A stretch of DNA of 64,000 nucleotides from Vicugna pacos (taxonomy: Eukaryota > Chordata > Mammalia > Artiodactyla > Camelidae), in NCBI RefSeq assembly GCF_048564905.1, contig NC_133018.1, forward strand, positions 3,906,001 through 3,970,000. Direction: 5' to 3'. Below the pieces are notes generated by a model. That model was not told where the DNA came from. It was given only the letters and a program-made list of their open reading frames with translations, and did not search any database. This document shows, in pieces, positions 55,479-64,000 of this stretch (the stretch's first letter is position 1; each line of letters starts with the position of its first letter). Both the position numbers and the translations under genes were made by a program.

Positions 55479-56446
55479 CAGCTTCCTCCCTCTCCCTGCC
55501 CTGTGTCACCTGATGTCCCCTGGGGGAGGTCTGGGGGGGGGGGCAGGTGCAGGGACATCACCCTGACCCAGGAAGGCACTGTGATGAGAGACTGAGTGAT
55601 GTGGGTGATGCCTGTCACCAAGTGTGCTCCCCCCGCCCCTGTGACCTCAGTCCTAAATCTCATTCCTGCAGAGCCTCAGGAGGAGGAGTTGGTGGGATCA
55701 GAGCTGAAGGAGATGGTGGGATCCTCTCCTCCTGGGCCCAGAAATCTAGTTCCCCCCACTCCTACCACCATCCCTGGGACCAATCTCCTTTCTTCTGTGA
55801 AATCCTTGCTTGTCTTCCTCCGAGGAGCTGAGCTGTCCCTCCTCATCCACTAGTGAGTCCACTGGGAAGTCACAGAATCCATGTCTGGGATATAGAAGAC
55901 ATGAGTCTCTCTGAACTCATTCTGGGACCACAGGGCAGCCACACAGCACCCCATGCTGGTCATGGGGCACAACCTTACTGAGGATCAGAGACCTGAGGGC
56001 CCAGTGGTTGGGCAGCTCACCTGGTCCCTGTCTCCATTCACAGGTCCACGGTTGGCTTCCCAGATCTGTGGTTCTTTTGTGCTAAGTCACATCCTATAAT
56101 ATTTTCATTTCCAAATGGAGTCCTGGTCCATGGAAGCTGCAGAGCTGTGCATGTGGAACCATTAAAACTTACAATCCCCTCCCAGAGTACAGTGTAGAAA
56201 AGCTAACTGACCCACGTGTGCACCAGTGACAAGGGGACAGTGAGATGGTTTGAAGGACGTGTAGGGTGTTGGAGGAATGGTCTTAGATTTGGGTTTTCCA
56301 TGAAGAAGCAAAAAGTCATATGTGAAACCTGAAAACAGCATCCATTTCAAAACTCATGAAATGCTTTTAGAATTTTGATGGAGTTGAGCATGATTTGTGA
56401 AAATGATACCGCTTGGCAGGCATATCGTTTAGTAGTGCACATATCG
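55479..56446. repeat. IGLV8 5' flank joined to the IGLV5-type spacer
   Basis: Left of about 55900 it matches IGLV8 5' flanks. Right of it the sequence matches 24480-25004 and 35740-36260, which lie upstream of IGLV5 genes. A run of eleven G lies at about 55531. Confidence 0.62.
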
Positions 56447-56945
56447 AATATTTCTTTCCTTTTTTATGTAAGAATATTCACTTACAGTGTGTCAGTTTCA
56501 GATGTACCGCATAATATTTCAATCATACATACACAGATATTTGTTTTCGTTTTCTTTTTCACTGTAGGTTAATTTAAGATATTGAAACTAGTTCCCAGGG
56601 CTCTACACAAAAAACTTGTTTATCTATTTTATAGATAGTAGTTAATATTTGCAAATCTCAAACTCCCAATTTTTTCATTCCTACCACGCATCCCCCTGGA
56701 AACCATAAGTTTGTTTTCTCTGTCTGTGAGTCTGTTTCTGTTTTGTAATTAAACTCATTAGTGTCTTCTTTTTTCTTTCCTTAAATTCCATATATGAGTG
56801 ATATGGTATCTTTCTCTTTCTGGCTTACTTCACTTAGAATGACAATCTTAAGGTGCATCCAAGTTGCTGCAAATGGCATTATTTAATACTTTTTCATGGC
56901 TGAGTAGTATTCTACTGTGTTAATATATCAGCGCTACTTGTCATA
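56447..56945 (-). mobile_element. LINE-1 3'-end fragment (copy C)
   Basis: Third copy of the fragment at 25005 and 36265, at the same relative site. Confidence 0.8.
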
Positions 56946-58230
56946 TATTTGTTATGTGTGAGGATTATGGTCCTAAGATGGACTTTTCTTCACACTTATG
57001 TCACATATTTCTTGTGAGGACCCTGTCTTAGAGATACTACAATTTGTCTGTATTATGAACAAAAATGTCCACACCTGGATTCTCTTGCTCATTGTTTCAG
57101 TTCAATAGAAATGCAGTGTGTGCCTGTTGAATGAAGAAATCGTCAGGTTTTCACCATATCCTGTGTCCAAATTTGCTTCGGTTGTGCAAATGCTCCCTGA
57201 TCATCTGAACGCAGAGGTATCTCAGTAAGCGTCCTGTAACCAGGACCACCTGCTTCTCCTCTGACAACAAAAAAAATCCTCCTTCAGCTCAAGACAACTC
57301 TGCCTTAAACTGTTCAATGACTCCTCATTGCTCTTTGCATGAAATTTCAACCCCTCAGCCCCACAAGTCTCCTTCCTGATCTGGCCCCGCACCCTTCACA
57401 CCCATCCACAGCCCCTCCGCTAGCTCTGGGCCCCCTCCCTCCCTCCTCTGTCAGTGACGCCTGAGCCCCTGTCCCTTCCCAAAATCACAGGAGCCCCCTC
57501 TGTTTGCTGAGAGGATAAAGGCTTAAACTTGAGATCAAGGTGGAAACACGCATTTCTGCAACTTTGGTGATCTGTTAACCCAGGGCAGACACGCATCACA
57601 TCACACAGGGGTGGAGGTTCAGTTGTTCACACGTCTGTCTTCGCAGAAATCCTTGATGATACCGAAATTCATGGTAATAGACTAAGGGGCCTCCCATTAC
57701 GTCATCCCCCATCTGCCCTCTTCAGGATGATTTCCCTCCTTCAATCTCCCCTCATTTAACCCCTCCTCCTACCCCCTTACCCATGATGTTAGCACACACC
57801 CCAGTACCAGCATCCCTGGGACACTCTTTAGGACACACCGATGCTCCTCGTTCCAAAACTCCTGTACATTCAAGCAGTCGATCCAAGCACAGTCACGTGG
57901 ATTCATGTGCGTCTTACTTTCCATGGTGGGCAACGACCCGAATGTCGTACAGACTGCAAAAGGGAAGGACGCCTCGGACGCTGTTTTGCAGCTTTGAAGT
58001 TCGGGGCTGGATGTATTTCATTGGAATTCAACCCAGATTAGCTTATGTTTTCCAACCAAGAGGAACATTCACTGCAGATCAAGACCAGACAGGTTGTGCA
58101 GAGACAGACTGTCCTCACTGACAGGGGCTGAGTTATGAAGATCCCTGGGAAGTTGGAAACTCTCAGGGGAGGTCAGGAGGTGTCCCCTGAACTGTGGTTC
58201 AGATTTCCTGAGGAGTGGGGACCAGCTGTG
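56946..58230. repeat. Spacer between L1 fragment and IGLV9, copy C
   Basis: This is homologous to 25491-26780 and 36756-38030. Near the IGLV9 RSS it shares the actctcagggga segment with copy A, which copy B lacks. A possible L2 piece lies at about 57300-57395. Confidence 0.65.
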
Positions 58231-58235
58231 AGCAG

Positions 58236-58273
58236 GGTTTCTGTGTCACTTCTACTCTGGGGGTGTCACTGTG
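58236..58273 (-). promoter_or_regulatory. V14 recombination signal (22-bp spacer)
   Basis: Heptamer CACAGTG (58267-58273), 22-bp spacer, nonamer ACAGAAACC (58236-58244), one base off V10. Confidence 0.8.
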
Positions 58274-58748
58274 GGTTACACGTAGCTGCCATGGTCTGTC
58301 CCACAGATGTAGCCAGCCTTGTCCTCCTCCTAGACGTTCTAGATGGTCAGGTAGTGCTCCAAAGAAGAACCTGATCCTGAGAAGTGATCAGAGACCCCAT
58401 CCCCCATGGATTCAACAACACTGTGGTGCCGACTCCCATCTGGAACCATGGGCTGTTCCCTGGGTCCTGCTCTTCCCAGTCCATGTAATAACCACTGTAG
58501 CCACTGCTCAGGGTGCAGGTGAGCTTGGCCTAGGCTCCCAGGGAAGCAGATGCCGAGGGCAGCTGCATCAGTACAGGGTGGGAGAGGGAGCCTGGAAACA
58601 CAGATACCTGTTATGTCCCAAGGAAGCACAAGGTGGGTCATTCCCTGCGGGTGGGGCAGGGGGGCGAGGAGCTGGGAGTCAGGGTGCTGAGGGCATCCTG
58701 ACCTGTGCACTGGAGGAGGAGGAGGAGGCGAAACAGAGTCCAGGCCAT
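58274..58748 (-). pseudogene. IGLV9: V14: IGLV9-like pseudogene with three stops
   Basis: Leader exon 58703-58748 is intact (MAWTLFRLLLLLQCT plus one base, donor GTCAGG) and the acceptor is good. V exon 58274-58591 has stops in FR1 (TAG 58530-58532, in the G-A-stop-A-K-L stretch before Cys23) and twice in FR3 (TAG 58339-58341 and 58330-58332, both Gln in V10). The IGLV9 pattern is otherwise clear (TLSSGYSGY, Trp41 present). The first FR3 stop is shared with V7. The octamer is intact. Confidence 0.88.
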
Positions 58749-58828
58749 GATGCAGACGTCCCTGAGCTCTGCTGAGACCACCTCTACCCTGTTCTCCTAT
58801 CCTCTCACCGCAGGACTAAGGGCATTTG

Positions 58829-58836
58829 ATGCAAAT
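58829..58836 (-). promoter_or_regulatory. V14 octamer promoter element
   Basis: A perfect ATTTGCAT on the minus strand, about 80 bp upstream of the V14 start codon. Confidence 0.78.
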
Positions 58837-61261
58837 TAGCTTCTATCCTTGGCCCAACCAACCAGTCCCAGGGCCGGAGTGTCCTTCGTGTCCAGTATCA
58901 CACCTTCAAGGGTATCCAGGCTGCCCTGGCCCGAGGGTCCCCAGGGTTGCCAAGAGGACCCTGTTGGGGGCCTGGGGACCCCTGCACGGAGAACCGGGAC
59001 AGATGTCTGTTGTCCATGCCAAGAGCCCCCTGTCTCCTGTGCTCAGTGCATACAAAATCAATGGTCCAAGAGCTGAGGACAGAGACAGTTCAGCTGCAAG
59101 TTCCTACCCAGGTAGTCAGGAAGCTGGAGTTCCCTTCCCCTGAAACTTCTCACCTAATGGGCAGAGAAGATGAGTGGTGGGCATGAAAGGGCATGCATTA
59201 GCTGCTGGAAGGACTCACTGGATCTTCTTGGAAATGGGGGGGTGCAGAGGGGTTAGCGGGGGTAAAATCTGAGTGTCCTGAGGCATGAGGCCTCTCAGGA
59301 AGGAAGGGGTCAGCAAGGTTCCAGCAGGACGAAGAGGGAGTGAGTGACCGGTTCCTGGAAAATCTGGGGAAAAGTCACCAGCTTCTGATAGTGACCTTGG
59401 GAATGACTGGAGAGGTCACTAGGTGGAGGGTTGTAGGAAGAGGGGGAACCCAGGGTTTGGGAGGAAAATCAAGAATCAGAGTGGAGGGGAGGTGCAGGAG
59501 CTCATAGAAAAGACAGAAGAGAAACCAGGGAGGCTAAGAGAAGGGCGGGGCTTGTCCCTGGGGTCCCCCTTCCTCCTCCTCTGCTCCTGGGGAAGAGGGT
59601 TGGGGCCAGACAGGGTCAAGAGCCCACACACCATACAATTTGGGTCCTCCCCCTAGGTGGCAGCTCCACAAACAGGCTGGGCCTGCGGAGGTTGGGGCTC
59701 GGGCTTTGTCCCATGAGAGGAAGCACTGGCTCCCACATTCAGCTCTGGCCAGTCAGCCCAGGTGCAGGGCCCCTGTAGTGGGAGTCTGAATGCTGTTCAG
59801 GCTTGGCAGTTCTCAGCGGACCCACAGCGCCCCCTGGTGACGCTCTCTGAATGTTCATGGTGGTGGAAAATAAGCAGAAGGGATGGCAGCCCTTTTATCC
59901 TTCCAAGGAATCATCAATCAGTCAATAATCAAATAAGGAAATAAAATAATAATGCACAATGCATGTCTTTGAGCCCCTGCAAAAAGATTTCTTTTTTATT
60001 TCCCTCTGTTGTATTTCAGGTCTCTGTTCCCATCCACTTTGTTCTCCTGACACTGTATTTCTACCTCAGTTCACCTCGGGCTCCGTTTGTTCCAACGGTC
60101 GGTACCTGCACATCCGGGGGTCTGATGTTGTTCCCTATACATATGTCACCATTGAGTCATCTCAGCATTGATGCCAACAGACTCTGTTTTCACATCGATA
60201 TCTATTTTCACAGCTCTTGATATGACAAGTGACATTTTTAGTGGAACCTGGATTTTGGCGAGGTGACATCAAGAAACTGAGTCCCCTTTAGTCATCATTG
60301 GTCAGGGATCATCCTGTAGCAGAAGGTCAGCGGTGTGTTCACTGCCACTGTCCCAGCAAAGGGGGACCCTGAACCGACTGCTCTGTGCTGCTGACTCCAT
60401 CCTGGGGACCATGGGGCAGCTACGCTCACCAGCTACTTTGCATCCTGGGGGCATGGGGACCAGCACCTGCTGACCCCAGGGAGGGAAGCCAAGCTGAGAC
60501 GGGCTGTGTTGCTGCAGTGGGTGGGTGCTTGGCCCCCTGGGCTCCATGGCCTCAGGGACACCAGAGAGGGAGGAGCACTGCAGTGTCCATCTCTGCTCAA
60601 TTCGGGTACAGTCCTGTTAACCCATGCAGGGTCAGGGTTGAGTCCTCTCTGGCCCCAATGTCCCCAGCAGGGGGACAGAAGTGCAGACTAGGCTGCCTTG
60701 TCTCCCATGTTCAGTCTCACACTGAGGGATGGGGAGAAAGCCCAGCTCCGCCTGGGCTGCCAGAATCCTGGGTGGAGAACTGGACAGCTGACCACACCAA
60801 CGGCCCGCCCCACTCACGCTGGATGTTCTGATGGGATAGAGGCTCCTCACCCTGGACCCCCAGACACTCCCCAAGGGACGACAAGGCCCGGCCCACTTCT
60901 GAGAACTGGGGCTGTGAGCCTATGTCTCTGCCCAGCGCTGCTGGGACGCCTACTGTGGTCGCAGTGCAGGAAGTTTACAGTCAAGACTGATAACAGCAAG
61001 GTCAACAGGGAAGGTTGTCTTGATGGTGCTGGATTCCTGAGTCTCACAGCTGCTGGACAGAATTTGGACCTCCCATATTGGGAGAAAAGGGGACCCCTAG
61101 GAATGATGGATACACCATGGGGGAGGCTGAAGTAGGCACATGGCCTGGAACCCCTGGGCAGGAGATGGGGATATGGCGCCCCCTATCACTGTGGTGGTGA
61201 CATTTCACCCTCTCTCTTCCTCTCCTGCCCCTCAGGGCTGAACCCACTGAGCTCAGGGGGA
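58837..61261. repeat. IGLV9 5' flank and IGLV9-IGLV8 spacer, copy C
   Basis: This follows 38636-41084 (copy B) over its whole length. No exon is seen. Confidence 0.72.
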
Positions 61262-61300
61262 CGTTTTGGAAGCACTTCCCCGTGAGGTTACATCACTGTG
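61262..61300 (-). promoter_or_regulatory. V15 recombination signal, nonamer degraded
   Basis: Heptamer CACAGTG (61294-61300), 23-bp spacer, nonamer TCCAAAACG (61262-61270). It shares the TCC start with V11. Confidence 0.76.
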
Positions 61301-61753
61301 TTATTGCAACTACCTGTGTCCCGAGCACAGTAATACTCGGCCTCATCCTCGGACTGGGCCCCCGTGATGGTGAGGGCTGCTTTGTTCCCACAGACGGTTC
61401 CAGAGAAGCAATTGAGGACCCCAGACAGGCAGCTGTTTGTGCTTTAGATAAGCAGTCGGGGAGCCTGGCCCTGTGTCCTCTGGTACCAGCCGGGGTAGTT
61501 ACTGGTAGTGACAGACCCAGAGCTGAGGCCACAGGTGAGTGTGACCTTCCCTCCTGGAGACCCTGACAGGGATGGCTCCTGGGTCATCACAGTCTGAGAA
61601 TCCATCCCTGAAAGCGACAAGCGAGACAAGCGTGCTTATGGAGATCAGGGTCACCCCGACACCTGGCTGTAGATGTCCTCCAAGGACGCAGTGTATTGAC
61701 CCCTGACCTGAGCCGTGAGCGAGGGGCCTGAGCAGAAGCACCGTCCAGGCCAT
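61301..61753 (-). pseudogene. IGLV8: V15: IGLV8-like pseudogene, stop at FR2/CDR2
   Basis: Leader exon 61708-61753 gives [15 protein letters not shown] plus one base. V exon 61301-61607 reads [48 protein letters not shown], then the TAA stop (61444-61446) shared with V11, and open sequence to CDR3. FR3 is otherwise IGLV8-like, with [10 protein letters not shown] in place of SGNKAALTI. Octamer and splice sites are intact. Confidence 0.9.
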
Positions 61754-61855
61754 GGTGGGGATGCTCCCGGCATGTGGCTCCTCAGAATCCTGGGATGCAC
61801 TGTGGGGTCCTCGGGCCTCCACATGCTCCCCAGACCCACTGGGAGAAGGGGCTTC

Positions 61856-61863
61856 ATGCAAAT
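61856..61863 (-). promoter_or_regulatory. V15 octamer promoter element
   Basis: A perfect ATTTGCAT on the minus strand, 103 bp upstream of the V15 start codon. Confidence 0.78.
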
Positions 61864-62364
61864 CAGCCTCCTCCCTCTCCCTGCCCAGTGTTACCGATGT
61901 CCCCTAGGGGAGTTCTAGAGGGAACAGATGCACAGATGTCACCCTGACCCAGGAAGGCATGGTGATGAGGCACTGAGTGATGAGGGGGATGCCTGTCACC
62001 AACTGTGCTCCCCCCACCCCTGTGACCTCAAATCTAAATCTCTTCCCCGCAGAGCCTGAGGGCTAAAGGGGGAGATGGTGGGGTCCTCTCTTCTTGGGCC
62101 CAGAAGTCTAGTCCCCACCACAGCTACCCCCATCTTGGAACAGTCTCCCTTCCTCTGTGACATCCCTGCTTGTTTTCTTCACAGGAGCTGAGCTGTCCCT
62201 CCTCCTCCAGCACTGAGTCCACTGAGAAGTTACAGAGCACTTGTCTGGGGTGAGAGGGGACCGGGGTCTCCCCTGACTCAGCTCCACACTCGTTCCCAGG
62301 AGCAGCAGAGAGAGACCAGGACTGGAGAGGGGACATGTAGAGCTACAGAGCCAGGCTGGGAGTG
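61864..62364. repeat. IGLV8 5' flank block, copy C
   Basis: This is homologous to 29677-30175 and 41686-42179. Confidence 0.65.
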
Positions 62365-63469
62365 ACGACCTCCCTTTTTGAAGAATTATCTATTATGTAG
62401 AGTCTCTTCAATTTAACTGCAGGTTTCAGGAGAAAAGGTGACAATGTCAGCATGAAGTTATGACAGCTTGCACTGTCTAATAAAACAAAACTTCTATACT
62501 TTACACTTACCAGCATGGATTCCTGACTCCTGGAGGGAGCCCTGAGCCAACTTTCTAAATTGCCTGGAGTATCCTCAAGGCACCAGAGTGGATCTCAATG
62601 CTTTCCTTGGAGGAAGGTCTGGGTTGCAATGAGGAGCCAGCGCTGACTTCAGGGCTTGCAGATGGCATGTGGCAGAGGACACTGGGGCCAGGAGCCCAGC
62701 ACAGTGAGGGAAGGAGCAGAGAACAGCTCCCCCTTGTGGCTCTGGGTGATGCTTCCGGACCGATAAGAGCTTTCTCTGGGCTGGGCTCCTTGGATGTGAA
62801 AGACCAGGCTGATGCCTCTGCCCCCGCCGCCTAGAGCTCCAGTGAGCTCCCCGGCGTGGTGTCCAGTGACGGCATCTTCTTCTCCTGCAGTGGGTCAGGA
62901 ATCGCGCTGAAACCTCCGCCTCTCTCTCCCTCAAAGGGGCATCTGCCCTGTGGTTTAAGACCTCTTCACATCTGCTGTCCATCCACAGTGCATGTTCTCC
63001 CCCTCGCAGGGACTCCCCAGAGACCCTGGCCTCAGCCCAAGTGCTCTCTGGGGTCTTGGTGAGTCTTTCTTGCTATCAGCTGGATTCTACTCAGACTTTG
63101 AGGAACTTTTCCATCTCTGTTAAAAAATAATCTTGAGCCAAAAATTCAAAATTTTATCTGGCTCCTATTGGGCAAGTTTTCCTGGGTTTTCTACAACCAG
63201 TAAATTAGATCAGACCCTGTGCCTTTTATTTTAAGTCTTAGTAATAGCTCTTTGTGTGTTTGGTGTTGTGCCATCATGATGCCTTCCAGCTTGGATTTAG
63301 TGTTAGAGAAATGTCTGCTCATTGATTTCTCAGATGCACACACATACCCCAATGACACACACACACACAAAGACGGATGCAGACTTGGGACATGGTGGCA
63401 GGTGTAGCTCAGTCTGACCCAGGACCGTGTAATCAGGGAGAGAATGATGCAGAAAGAATGATGACAAGC
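62365..63469. repeat. Unidentified conserved module, copy C
   Basis: Third copy of the module at 30176 and 42180. The minus frame here (62575-62982) differs in extent from that of copy A. Confidence 0.6.
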
Positions 63470-63985
63470 AGTTATTAATATAAACAAGATGTGCAATTAT
63501 TAACATGTAATATCGAATGTGCAATAAGTAACATATAAGCTATAATAGAAAATATATCTATACCTACTATATATTTTTTATCTAACAATATAAACTATAA
63601 CTCATAATAACTTATATATGCTTAAATATAATACACTGTTAGGTTAAATGTATATATTTGACATACAATATATTTTAATAAAGCACAGGGAAATATATAC
63701 AACATCTTATAGTAGCTCACAGAGAAAAAACTGTGACAATGAATATATATGTGTTCACGTATAACTGAAAAATTGTGCTCTACACTGGAATTTGACACAA
63801 CATAGTAAAATGATTATAAATCAATAAAAAATGTTAAAAAATAAAATTAAAAATAAAATATACATATAATCGATGTGTATAATTTTAGGTAGATATATAA
63901 CATTATTTTATTAAATATATAAATTTAATTTACTAGATTTTTAAAATAAATATATAAAATTTTATATATTACATACATAGTTAAT
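63470..63985. repeat. AT-rich tract, copy C, with L1 insertion
   Basis: Counterpart of 31271-31620 and 43300-43644, lengthened by an L1 3' end at about 63680-63840. The last bases of the window (gagacccagat) are the start of the third truncated V relic, which continues outside. Confidence 0.7.
63680..63840 (+). mobile_element. 5'-truncated LINE-1 3' UTR
   Basis: This matches the 3' end of the L1 at 51320-51480 in order: agcacagggaaatatataca, gtgacaatgaatatatatgt, ttgtgctctacactggaatt, tttgacacaacat, then tcaataaaaaatgtt. The other two copies of the AT-rich tract lack it, so it inserted after the last block duplication. Confidence 0.8.
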
Positions 63986-64000
63986 GGAGACCCAGATATT

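Noticed and set aside
1-64000. J or C segments, CRISPR arrays, tRNA genes, bacterial-type operons or a novel defence system
   Set aside because: None was seen. The tRNA-like sequences are the heads of SINEs, and the repeated units are V-gene duplicons.

Overview
This window is a stretch of a mammalian immunoglobulin lambda light-chain variable (IGLV) gene array. It holds no J or C segment and no other recognisable host gene family. All V segments lie on the minus strand, so transcription and joining run toward lower coordinates and J-C should lie beyond position 1. The organism is most likely a camelid. Three SINEs have the tRNA-Ala-derived structure of the camelid Vic-1 family, and the LINE-1 3' ends are of the cetartiodactyl type. 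That assignment rests on pattern recognition, not on a search.

Fifteen V genes with both exons at least partly present can be placed, numbered V1 to V15 by rising coordinate. IGLV8-like: V1 5.3 kb, V4 16.2 kb, V8 29.1 kb, V11 41.1 kb, V13 54.9 kb, V15 61.3 kb. IGLV1-like: V2 9.4 kb, V5 20.2 kb, V12 46.2 kb. IGLV5-like: V3 12.8 kb, V6 23.6 kb, V9 34.9 kb. IGLV9-like: V7 26.8 kb, V10 38.1 kb, V14 58.3 kb. Six look functional by inspection (V1, V2, V3, V6, V10, V13): leader exon, splice sites, Cys23, Trp41, Cys104, octamer promoter and a 12/23-rule '23' recombination signal are all present. Nine are pseudogenes. At least five shorter V relics lie between them, at 0.4, 2.8, 31.6, 43.7 and 52.5 kb.

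The array grew by duplication of mixed-family blocks. Block 1 (IGLV8-IGLV1-IGLV5) occurs at about 5-13 kb and 16-24 kb with a period of about 10.8 kb. A partial IGLV1 copy lies at 44-47 kb. Block 2 (L1 fragment-IGLV9-IGLV8-unidentified module-AT-rich tract-truncated V relic) occurs at 24.5-31.7, 36-43.7 and 56-64 kb. Shared nonsense codons, a shared deletion and a sharp low-divergence island show that the copies are mosaics shaped by unequal crossover or gene conversion. V3 appears to be a natural hybrid: an IGLV5 V exon behind a leader and promoter of a different, IGLV3-like type.

The rest is intergenic duplicon and transposable elements: nested old L1 at 0.7-1.6 kb, a 3-kb L1 that keeps ORF1 but has lost nearly all of ORF2 (48.4-51.5 kb, 11-bp target duplication), three Vic-1-type SINEs, a class I ERV-type solo LTR (33.3-34.0 kb, 4-bp target duplication), a MaLR-type LTR, and a long TG-rich microsatellite. 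I see no bacterial-type system, CRISPR array or RNA gene. The most notable content is the V-gene mosaicism, germline extra cysteines in IGLV1 CDR3, and V genes that keep an intact V exon but have lost leader or RSS function.
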